Shown: positions 18,122 through 25,743 of the stretch, one piece after another
Numbering within the stretch: position 1 is the stretch's first letter
Layout of the letters: every line of letters begins with the position of its first letter
From: RGIG7111 sp036839975
GTDB lineage: Bacteria; Bacillota; Clostridia; Peptostreptococcales; Anaerovoracaceae
Reading direction: 5' to 3'
NCBI GenBank assembly: GCA_036839975.1
Contig: DAISVU010000001.1
Coordinates: 117,166-181,165, forward strand
Length of the DNA: 64,000 nt
The notes under the pieces: model-generated
Database searches by the model: none
What the model saw: the letters and a program-made list of their open reading frames with translations, nothing else
Told to the model about the DNA's origin: nothing
Position numbers and translations under genes: made by a program

Positions 18122-19858
18122 ATGGGAGTAATGGAAAAGATCTTTGGAGATCTTAATGCCAAGGAAGTGAAAAAAGTAGATAAGATTGCAGATAAGGTGG
18201 AAGCATATGACGAGGAGATGCAGACACTTTCCGATGATGAATTAAGAGCAAAGACGAAGGAGTTCAGGAACCGTCTGGCCGAAGGAGAAACGCTTGACGA
18301 TCTGCTTCCTGAAGCCTATGCGGTGTGTCGAGAGGCTGCGTGGCGAAGTGTGGGCATGAAACCGTTCCATGTGCAGATAATAGGCGGCATCGTGCTGCAT
18401 CAGGGCAGGATAGCTGAGATGAAGACTGGTGAAGGTAAAACTCTTGCAGCCACTCTGCCCGTGTACTTAAATGCGCTTGAGGGCAAAGGTGTGCATGTAG
18501 TGACGGTCAACGATTATCTGGCTAAGCGAGACTGCGAATGGATGGGAAAGATATATGCATTCCTGGGAATGACGGTAGGATGTGTCATTCACGATGTCGA
18601 AGGTGATGAAAGGAAGGCCGCATATAATGCTGACATAACTTACGGAACAAACAATGAATTCGGGTTCGACTATCTGCGTGATAATATGGTCATATATGAA
18701 GAAGATATGTCACAGCGGGAACTTAATTACGCGATTGTCGATGAAGTAGACTCAATACTGATAGATGAAGCGAGGACGCCGCTTATTATTTCGGGACAGG
18801 GGGATGAATCGACAGATCTTTATAAAAAGGCTGATCGTTTCGTAAAACCGCTTAAAAATGTAGAAGACTATACATTTGAGGAAAAAGACAAACAGGTGTC
18901 ACTGACTGAAGAAGGAATTGAAAAGTGTGAAAAGTTTTTCGGTATAGATAATTTCTCAGATCCCGAACATATGGAAATCAATCATCACGTGTTGCAGGCC
19001 TTGAAAGCAAAGACGATAATGAAGCGAGATGTCGACTACATTATAAAGGATGGCGAGATCATCATAGTCGATGAATTTACAGGTCGTCTGATGTTTGGAA
19101 GAAGATACAGCGACGGGCTGCATCAGGCGATAGAAGCGAAGGAAGGGCTAAAGGTTCAGTCGGAATCAAAGACGCTTGCCACTATCACACTGCAAAACTA
19201 TTTCCGCATGTATCAGAAGCTTGCCGGGATGACAGGTACAGCCAAGACCGAGGAAAACGAGTTCAGGGACATATACAACATGGACGTGGTCGTAATACCG
19301 ACCAATATGCCGGTTGTAAGAGAGGATTTCAACGACATTGTATTCAAGACCGCAGAAGGCAAATACAATGCGATTGTTGACATTGTTGAAGAAAGGCATA
19401 AGACGGGACAACCCGTGCTTGTGGGCACGATATCAATCGAGATATCTGAACTGATAGCGGATCGTTTAAAGAAACGCGGTATAAAGACTTTCAATATCCT
19501 TAACGCAAAGCAGCATGACAAAGAAGCGGCTATTATTGCACAGGCGGGTCGTTTGAATACTGTGACCATCGCCACTAATATGGCCGGCCGCGGTACGGAT
19601 ATAATTTTGGGCGGCAACCCTGACTTTGAAGCTAGAAAAGCAATGGAAAAAGACGGCTATACTGACGAAGAAATACAATTCGCGACGAGTTTTGTGCAGT
19701 CTGATGATGAAAAGCTGAATGCGGCGAGATCCGAATATCGCAGATTGAATGAAAAATTCAAAGAGGAACGCAAAGAAGAGCAGGAGAAAGTAATCGAGCT
19801 CGGAGGCCTTTGTATAGTGGGTACTGAAAGACATGAGTCAAGACGTATCGATAACTAG
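18122..19858 (+). CDS. secA: Preprotein translocase ATPase SecA, N-terminal part ending at an in-frame TAG
   Basis: SecA drives Sec-dependent secretion by ATP hydrolysis at the SecYEG pore. This part has 578 residues: Walker A MKTGEGKTLAATLP near residue 100, the NDYLAKRD and GTNNEFGFDYLRDN motifs, the DEVDSILIDEARTPL Walker B region near 205, and the NBD2 segment NMAGRGTDIILGGNP near 485. It stops at TAG (19856-19858) right after GTERHESRRIDN. Every SecA I know continues QLRGRAGRQGD; the DNA after the TAG does so in the same frame to 20878. Start ATG 18122 has GGAGG. The rest of the frame is intact, so this is one gene with a single nonsense codon, sequencing artefact or recoding event. Confidence 0.9.
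   Translation: MGVMEKIFGDLNAKEVKKVDKIADKVEAYDEEMQTLSDDELRAKTKEFRNRLAEGETLDDLLPEAYAVCREAAWRSVGMKPFHVQIIGGIVLHQGRIAEMKTGEGKTLAATLPVYLNALEGKGVHVVTVNDYLAKRDCEWMGKIYAFLGMTVGCVIHDVEGDERKAAYNADITYGTNNEFGFDYLRDNMVIYEEDMSQRELNYAIVDEVDSILIDEARTPLIISGQGDESTDLYKKADRFVKPLKNVEDYTFEEKDKQVSLTEEGIEKCEKFFGIDNFSDPEHMEINHHVLQALKAKTIMKRDVDYIIKDGEIIIVDEFTGRLMFGRRYSDGLHQAIEAKEGLKVQSESKTLATITLQNYFRMYQKLAGMTGTAKTEENEFRDIYNMDVVVIPTNMPVVREDFNDIVFKTAEGKYNAIVDIVEERHKTGQPVLVGTISIEISELIADRLKKRGIKTFNILNAKQHDKEAAIIAQAGRLNTVTIATNMAGRGTDIILGGNPDFEARKAMEKDGYTDEEIQFATSFVQSDDEKLNAARSEYRRLNEKFKEERKEEQEKVIELGGLCIVGTERHESRRIDN
19856..19858 (+). other. In-frame TAG at the motif VI glutamine of secA
   Basis: Codon 579 of secA is TAG where the family has Gln (CAG differs by one C-to-T change). 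The next base is C, a context known to weaken termination. TAG is the ordinary stop for scpB, prfB, the PAP2 gene, ybaB, the permease, echA, echB, echC, echE, nifJ and iorB, so a global reassignment of TAG is excluded. Confidence 0.9.
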
Positions 19859-20878
19859 CTGAGAGGGCGTGCCGGAAGACAGGGTGACCTCGGATCCTCA
19901 CAGTTCTGCATATCGTTGGAAGACGAATTGATGAGACTTTTTGGAGGCGACAGGATGAAAGCTCTGGTCGAAAGGCTCGGAGTTGAAGACGATGAGCCGA
20001 TAGAAGCAGGCATGATTTCAAAATCGATCGAAAGTGCTCAAAAGAAAGTTGAAGGAAGAAACTTCTCTATACGTAAATATGTACTGCAGTACGATAATGT
20101 CATGAATAAACAGCGGGAGATCATTTACGAGCAGAGAGCCAAAGTGTTGCATGGGGAAGATCTCAAGGAATATATTCACAATATGACACAGGAGATAATT
20201 GAAGAGATCGCGTTGCCTATAACACTGGAGTCGAAAGAGCCTGAAGAATGGAATTTTGAACGGCTTAATAAACACCTTAAGGAGATCTGTCCCAGAACCG
20301 AAGGCGCTGAATACAGTAGGGAAGATTTTATGGATCTTTCGTATGAAAGGTTGGTCGAAGACATCATGGAGGATTTCGACAGACTCTATGATGATAAAGA
20401 GAAAGAGATCGGCGAAGCCAGGATGCGTGAGATCGAGCGCATGATACTTATAAGAGTTGTTGACAATAAGTGGATGGATCATATTGATGCCATGGATCAG
20501 CTTAAAAACGGTATTGGCCTGAGGGCGCTTGGTCAGCAGGATCCTGCTGCCGCATATGCGAACGAGGGGTTTGACATGTTTCAGGCGATGGTGCAGTCTA
20601 TAAAGGAAGACACTGTCAAGTTCTGCTATAATGTCACGATCGAAACCTCTACACAGAGAAAGAACGTAATGGGAAAAGGTACGGGTCGCAAAGATGATTA
20701 TGATGATGAGACGGCTGTTTCTATTCAGGGTGAAGAAGATGCCTCCGGGAACAGCCGGCAGATCCCGACAGAGGATTACAAGCCGGAGCCTGTAAAGCGC
20801 GATACGCCTAAAATAGGAAGAAACGATCCATGCCCATGCGGTTCGGGCAGGAAGTATAAGCATTGCTGCGGAAGATAG
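19859..20878 (+). CDS. secA: SecA, C-terminal part in the same frame (motif VI to SEC-C)
   Basis: Direct in-frame continuation after the TAG: LRGRAGRQGD (rest of helicase motif VI), SLEDELMRLFGG, the helical wing and scaffold (KWMDHIDAMDQLKNGIGLRA, near 20470) and the zinc-binding SEC-C tail NDPCPCGSGRKYKHCCGR that binds SecB or ribosomes. Full-length SecA would be about 918 residues. If translated separately, ATG 19931 is the first possible ATG, but its ribosome site is poor and the split lies inside nucleotide-binding domain 2, so independent function is unlikely. Two residues near the TAG are also unusual: GDLGSS where GDPGSS or GDAGSS is normal, and QFCIS for QFYLS. Confidence 0.85.
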   Translation: MRGRAGRQGDLGSSQFCISLEDELMRLFGGDRMKALVERLGVEDDEPIEAGMISKSIESAQKKVEGRNFSIRKYVLQYDNVMNKQREIIYEQRAKVLHGEDLKEYIHNMTQEIIEEIALPITLESKEPEEWNFERLNKHLKEICPRTEGAEYSREDFMDLSYERLVEDIMEDFDRLYDDKEKEIGEARMREIERMILIRVVDNKWMDHIDAMDQLKNGIGLRALGQQDPAAAYANEGFDMFQAMVQSIKEDTVKFCYNVTIETSTQRKNVMGKGTGRKDDYDDETAVSIQGEEDASGNSRQIPTEDYKPEPVKRDTPKIGRNDPCPCGSGRKYKHCCGR

Positions 20879-20967
20879 ATGTCAGTATCCGGCGGTAACG
20901 CAGAATGACAGGCGTATTGCGATGCAGATATATCAGTGAACAGTAAAAAATAAAAAAAGGAGATACG

Positions 20968-22072
20968 ATGTTGGAACTTGAAGCTATCAAAGGAAAACTC
21001 CCAGCCTTCAGAGAAGGTCTTAAAGAGGCAGGTGAGTCCCTTTGACCCAGCAGGGCTCAAAGAAAGACTTGCGATACTTGACGGAGAAATAGAGAATGAA
21101 AACTTTTGGGAAGATCAGGAAAACGCTAGGAGAATACTTAAAGAGAAAAAGAGTATAGAAAACAAAATAAACACATATGACGGACTTCTAAAAGATCTCA
21201 ATGATATCGAGGAATTTGTCGTGCTTGCCGATGAAGAAGATGACGAGGATGTGGCACATGAGATATTGTCCAGTGTCAACTGCTTTGAGAAAGCTCTGAC
21301 AGCCCTGAAACTGAAAATACTTCTCACGGGACAGTATGATGCGAATAACGCAATAATTTCCGTACACGGAGGATCCGGAGGGACAGATGCGAAGGACTGG
21401 GCTGAGATGCTCTGCCGCATGTATACCAGATGGGCTGAAAAAAAGGGGTATAAAGTAAAGATACTTGACTATCAGGATGATAAAGAAGGCGGCATAAACA
21501 GTGCTACAATGCTGATCGCGGGGGAAAATGCCTATGGCTATCTTAAAAATGAAAAGGGAGTGCACAGGCTGGTTAGAATATCGCCGTTTGATTCTTCGGG
21601 AAGAAGACATACATCGTTTGCCTCTCTTGACGTTATCCCCGAGATAGATGACGATATACAGGTCGATATAGAGCCGGATGATATCAGGATAGATACATTC
21701 AGAGCGAGCGGAGCAGGCGGACAACACGTAAATAAAACAGATTCCGGGATAAGGATAATGCATCTTCCTACTAATATAGTTGTTTCATGCCAGAATGAAC
21801 GATCTCAGCATCAGAACCGGGAAACCGCGATGAAACTTCTGAAATCAAAACTTGTTGAATTAAAAGAACAGGAGCATAAGAAGAATTTAAAGGAACTGAG
21901 AGGAGACTACAGCCAGATAACGTGGGGAAGTCAGATAAGATCATATGTGTTCCAGCCTTACACGATGGTGAAAGACCACAGGACAGGGGCAGAGGTCGGT
22001 AATGTCAATGCAGTGATGGATGGAGATATAGACTACCTCATAAATGAAAAACTGAAGTGTAAAGACGAGTAG
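20968..22072 (+). CDS. prfB: Peptide chain release factor 2, with programmed +1 frameshift
   Basis: RF2 recognises UGA and UAA and releases the peptide. The first 25 codons (ATG 20968 to CTT 21040) are followed by TGA at 21043; a +1 shift continues at GAC 21044 (DPAGLKERLAILDGE) for 342 residues, total about 367. The SPFDSSGRRHTSF (SPF stop-recognition tripeptide) lies near 21590 and the catalytic GAGGQHVNKTDSGIR (GGQ) near 21713. An AAAAAAAGGAG ribosome site precedes the ATG. Directly downstream of secA, as in many bacteria. Ends with TAG inside a hairpin. RF2 level autoregulates the frameshift. Confidence 0.97.
21031..21046 (+). promoter_or_regulatory. RF2 programmed +1 frameshift site
   Basis: CTT TGA C at 21040-21046 is the canonical slippery sequence; AGGTGAG (21030-21036) lies 3 nt upstream and acts as the internal Shine-Dalgarno stimulator. 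The zero frame would end at TGA after 25 residues. Confidence 0.95.
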
Positions 22073-22095
22073 GGGCTACAAATCAGCCCCTACTC
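22067..22095 (+). terminator. Hairpin at the end of prfB
   Basis: A perfect 11-bp stem, arms 22067-22077 and 22085-22095, 7-nt loop, which includes the prfB stop codon. There is no T tract after it, so it may be a transcript-stabilising structure or a non-canonical terminator rather than a classical one. The IS remnant lies just beyond. Confidence 0.5.
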
Positions 22096-22135
22096 GATTG
22101 ATATATGATGAAATGGATGGAGATCCATTGCTTAA

Positions 22136-22705
22136 CTAATTATCTCGGATCGTTTTTGTGAGAAAGTCGTTTTCAATATCGTTAGACAACGTTGGCGTTA
22201 CTGCTCTTTTGTGTGAATTGTATTGTACGGCTTTACCGGTTTTTACTTGCAGACCTTCTTCTTTCATCAATCTGCGTATAACCTTTTCGGAAACGTTGAT
22301 ACCTGTTTTTTTCAGTTCGTTGTAGATCCTTCTGTATCCATAAAGTCCCTCGTTCTCAGTGAATATACGGGTTATCTTTTCTCGTAATTCTTTGTACTTA
22401 TCACTCCTGGAGTTTGCATCAATCTGATAGTAGTAGCTGCTCCTGGCCAGATTCAGCTTACCTAACAGTACCGGCAGCGGATACCTGTTTTTCATGGTGT
22501 TGATAACAGCTGTCTTTTCCTTGTTATTCAGATTATTGCAGTCGATGTCCGGACCTTTTTTCAGTACGTTTATGGTCTCTTTCAGAATGTCTACCTCCAA
22601 CTGAAGATCATACATTTGCTCGCGCAGCTTTACTACTTCATCGGATGATACCTTTTCATAAACATCCGGCAAACTGTAAACTTTTATATTTCCGGTATTT
22701 ATCAT
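22136..22705 (-). pseudogene. IS3-family transposase remnant, catalytic domain missing
   Basis: 189 residues from an ATG (22705) preceded by GGAGGGG. It contains the leucine-zipper/coiled-coil stretch of OrfA (LREQMYDLQLEVDILKETI near residue 30) followed by the OrfB start with the HTH_21-type segment (ENEGLYGYRRIYNELKKTG near residue 120). It stops at NDFLTKTIRDN, just where the DDE integrase (rve) domain should begin, so it cannot transpose. No flanking inverted repeats were recognised. The same frame is open up to 22783. The remnant lies between prfB and the LysR gene and is the only mobile-element trace in the window. Confidence 0.8.
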
Positions 22706-22926
22706 AATAGATACGCCCCTCCCTGCAGATCTTCCTTTAGCCATTAATATATTGGCGGACCTTAAACACATTACGTCTATCAATGTCTTTACGTAATACT
22801 GTTTATTGATTCTTCTTCATATAATATATTATATATGAGGACTTCTTCTCTTACCTTGCTCTAATTTAACACATGGTATATAATGAGTAAAACTAATTTA
22901 TTTAATATATAAGATGAGGAATTGTA

Positions 22927-23805
22927 ATGGATGCGAATATACAGAAGTACTATGCTTTTTTAAAAGTGGTGGAATATGGCAGTTTTACTGAAGCTGCACG
23001 TGTTTTGCAGTATACGCAGTCAGGGATAAGCCACATGATTTCGGATCTTGAAAGAGACTGGGGAATAGTGCTTATGGAACGTGGCAGAACCGGTGTAAAG
23101 CTGACTTCAGATGGAATGACGCTGTTCCCATATGCACAGGGCATATGTGATGCGCACAGCCGTATGGAAGAGGAAATCAATGAGATAAACGGTCTTCAGA
23201 CCGGACTTATTCGCATAGGCGCACTGGGGAGTGTGGCTATCTATGTTATGCCGATGGTTCTCAAGAAATTTCAGGAGGCATATCCTAATATAAAGTATGA
23301 GATACTCGTCGGAGATTTCAGTGAAATAGAAGAGTGGATAAGCAAGGGTCGTATTGATATTGCCTTTACCAAGTATCCCGCGAGGTCCGGATTTTATACA
23401 AAAGATATAGGAAAGGATGAATTGAAAGCGGTCATTCCCCCCGATCATCCGCTTAAGGATGTTGACACATTCCCTCTTGAAGAGCTTGAAAAATATCCGT
23501 TTTTCATGCTGGAAGGAGGCGGTGAGAATGAAGCAATCGCATTTATTGCCGAAAACGATCTTTCCCCGGATGTGCGATTTACGACAGTGGACGGATTTCT
23601 TATACTCTCAATGGTGGAAGACGGTCTTGGAATGGCTCTTCTTCCGGAACTGCTGGTACACCGTGAGAGATTTCATGTTATTGCAAAGTCACTTGAAAAA
23701 CCTAAATACAGAAGACTGTGTGTTTCAATGAAGAACGAACAATCGGTATCATCTGCGACCAGGAAGCTGCTCGACTATATTGACAGTGATATGGTACATA
23801 TATGA
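22927..23805 (+). CDS. LysR-family transcriptional regulator
   Basis: 292 residues: N-terminal winged helix-turn-helix (residues about 5-62, FLKVVEYGSFTEAARVLQYTQSGISHMI) and a C-terminal substrate-binding domain (about 92-290, starting LIRIGALGSVAIYVMPMVLKKF). Such proteins bind a small effector and usually control a nearby, often divergent, operon. No divergent functional gene exists here, because the minus-strand neighbour is the IS remnant; the target is unknown. ATG 22927 follows AUGAGGAAUUG. The promoter region is AT-rich. Effector not predictable from sequence. Confidence 0.93.
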   Translation: MDANIQKYYAFLKVVEYGSFTEAARVLQYTQSGISHMISDLERDWGIVLMERGRTGVKLTSDGMTLFPYAQGICDAHSRMEEEINEINGLQTGLIRIGALGSVAIYVMPMVLKKFQEAYPNIKYEILVGDFSEIEEWISKGRIDIAFTKYPARSGFYTKDIGKDELKAVIPPDHPLKDVDTFPLEELEKYPFFMLEGGGENEAIAFIAENDLSPDVRFTTVDGFLILSMVEDGLGMALLPELLVHRERFHVIAKSLEKPKYRRLCVSMKNEQSVSSATRKLLDYIDSDMVHI

Positions 23806-23961
23806 TGCGGTTGTGCACCAGAAGTTTTCAAATGTAGTGCGCCTGACAAAAGGATGTTGTGAAGCTTTCCCGGCATATATGATAGCATAGCCACACTGAA
23901 AAAAGGTGTGTAAACGTTGGAACGACAGCTTTTAAAAGGATCGTGAAAATGTCGGCTCATG

Positions 23962-23990
23962 TTGCAAAAACGCTTGTTTTATGCTATCAT
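23962..23990 (+). promoter_or_regulatory. Promoter of the plsX-smc cluster
   Basis: TTGCAA at 23962-23967, a 17-nt spacer and TATCAT at 23985-23990, with an upstream TG at 23982-23983. It is 49 nt before the plsX start and probably drives the overlapping genes that follow. No FapR-like operator was recognised. Confidence 0.65.
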
Positions 23991-24038
23991 GTTTTGAATA
24001 TACACTTAATTGAGACCACTACATCGCGGAGGTAAAAA

Positions 24039-25058
24039 TTGAAAATAATACTTGATGGAATGGGCGGAGATAATGCCCCCGAAGAAATAGTCAAAGGTGC
24101 AGTTGAGGCTTCTGAGGAGATAAGACATGACATATGTATCGTTGGAAAAGAAGAACGTATAAAAGAGGATCTTTCAAAGTATAAATATAATCCTGAACAA
24201 GTTACTGTAGTCAATGCAAATGAAGTTATCACAAATGAGGACAGTCCTGTAAGAACGGTAAGAAAAAAGCCGGACTCTTCGCTGGTTGTAGGTCTTTCAA
24301 TGCTTAAAGGCGGAAGAGGGGATTTGTTTGTTTCAGCGGGAAACACAGGCGCTATTGTAGTGGCATCGAGGATGATACTGGGAAAGCTTGAAGGAATAGA
24401 CAGACCATGCATAGCAAGCATATATCCCATTCTCGGAGGGATACCTTCACTTTTAATAGATGCGGGCGCAAATCCGGACTGCAGACCGCAAAATCTTCTC
24501 CAGCAGGCTATGATGGGCAGTGTATATATGGAAAAGGTGATCGGAAGGGAAAATCCGAGAGTAGGACTTGTAAACCTCGGGGCGGAAGAAGGCAAGGGGA
24601 CGCTGATGACAAAGGAAGTGTATCCACTGCTTGAAGGGAGCAATATCAATTTCATAGGGAATATAGAGGCCCGCGATGTGCCAAAGGGCGCGTGCGATGT
24701 AATAGTCAGCGACGGATTTACCGGTAATGTGATATTGAAACTCACGGAAGGTCTTGCCTGGAATATACTTAAACTTTTGAAGAAAAAATTCACAGACGGA
24801 GGAAAGGCAAGGATGGGTGCATTGCTTCTAAAGGATAAAATGATGGAACTGAAAGAAGAATTTGACTATTCTGAGTACGGCGGAGCACCGATACTGGGAG
24901 TTAAGGGACCCGTGGTGAAAATGCACGGCTCATCATCTGCAAATGCAGTAAAAAACACGATCATAAAGGCAGTCCCTTTTGCAGAGCAGGATGTGATCTC
25001 TCTCATAGAGCACGAAATGTACGATCTGGAGGAAATCTTGGATAGTGAAAAATACTGA
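24039..25058 (+). CDS. plsX: Phosphate acyltransferase PlsX
   Basis: Turns acyl-ACP into acyl-phosphate, the acyl donor for PlsY (31.6 kb) in phosphatidic acid synthesis. 339 residues from a TTG start, preceded by GGAGG. Motifs: the N-terminal KIILDGMGGDNAPEEIVKGA, the central LFVSAGNTGAIVVAS near residue 100 and IVSDGFTGNVILKLTEG near 225. In many Firmicutes plsX is followed by fabD, fabG and acpP before rnc; here rnc follows directly and overlaps by 14 nt. Peripheral membrane enzyme. Confidence 0.95.
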   Translation: MKIILDGMGGDNAPEEIVKGAVEASEEIRHDICIVGKEERIKEDLSKYKYNPEQVTVVNANEVITNEDSPVRTVRKKPDSSLVVGLSMLKGGRGDLFVSAGNTGAIVVASRMILGKLEGIDRPCIASIYPILGGIPSLLIDAGANPDCRPQNLLQQAMMGSVYMEKVIGRENPRVGLVNLGAEEGKGTLMTKEVYPLLEGSNINFIGNIEARDVPKGACDVIVSDGFTGNVILKLTEGLAWNILKLLKKKFTDGGKARMGALLLKDKMMELKEEFDYSEYGGAPILGVKGPVVKMHGSSSANAVKNTIIKAVPFAEQDVISLIEHEMYDLEEILDSEKY

Positions 25059-25743
25059 TTTTGAGAATAAGATAGGATACAGATTTAAGGATAAAAAGCT
25101 TCTCACCACGGCATTGACACACAGCTCATATACCAAGGATGCCGGTATTGCGAGAAAAAACAATAATGAAAGACTGGAGTTCCTCGGTGATGCATTTTTT
25201 GATGCAATCGTAGGGGAAATGCTGTACAGGAGATTTCCGGGACTCGAAGAAGGGAGACTCACAAAGGACAGGTCTTTCATAGTCTGTGAAAGAGCACTGG
25301 CTGATGCAGGCAGAAAGCTTGGGATCGGACAATATTTGAAGTTGAGCCGCAGTGAAGAACGAATGGGTGGAAGAGACAAGACTTCCATCATTGCGGATGC
25401 TATGGAAGCTGTGATAGGAGCGATCTTCTTAGATGGCGGGTACGGTGCGGCACGTGAAACGGTACTCAACGTCTTTTCCGAAATTATAGAGGATGTAGCG
25501 TCAGGTAAAGTGCACAATGACTATAAAAGTGCGCTGCAGGAATTGTTGCAGAAAAAAGGTATGTCAAATATATGTTATTTTACGGACAGATATGAAGGCC
25601 CGGATCACGACAAGACTTTCTATGTAACAGTGAAAATAGATGGTCGGTTTGTGGGAAAGGGATCAGGTAAAAGCAAACGAGCTGCGGAACAGTGCGCGGC
25701 ACATGAAGCTTTACGCAATAAGGAGATAACGGATGTATTTTAA
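25045..25743 (+). CDS. rnc: Ribonuclease III
   Basis: Double-strand-specific endonuclease that processes rRNA precursors and, in this gene context, often the SRP RNA. 232 residues from GTG 25045, inside the plsX 3' end. Catalytic signature ERLEFLGDAFFDAIVGEMLY near residue 40 has the conserved Glu and Asp, a second acidic set occurs at DAMEAVIGAIFLDGG near 120, and the double-stranded RNA-binding domain covers about 160-230 ending GSGKSKRAAEQCAAHEAL. Overlaps smc by 11 nt. Confidence 0.96.
   Translation: MKNTDFENKIGYRFKDKKLLTTALTHSSYTKDAGIARKNNNERLEFLGDAFFDAIVGEMLYRRFPGLEEGRLTKDRSFIVCERALADAGRKLGIGQYLKLSRSEERMGGRDKTSIIADAMEAVIGAIFLDGGYGAARETVLNVFSEIIEDVASGKVHNDYKSALQELLQKKGMSNICYFTDRYEGPDHDKTFYVTVKIDGRFVGKGSGKSKRAAEQCAAHEALRNKEITDVF

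Noticed and set aside
18122..20878. TAG read as an amino acid throughout this genome
   Set aside because: TAG ends at least eleven other genes at their expected family lengths, so it is a normal stop here.
24933..25517. Long minus-strand frames opposite plsX, rnc, smc, echA and other genes
   Set aside because: They lie antisense to well-recognised genes, have no ribosome sites and are rich in Ser and Leu as expected for shadow frames.
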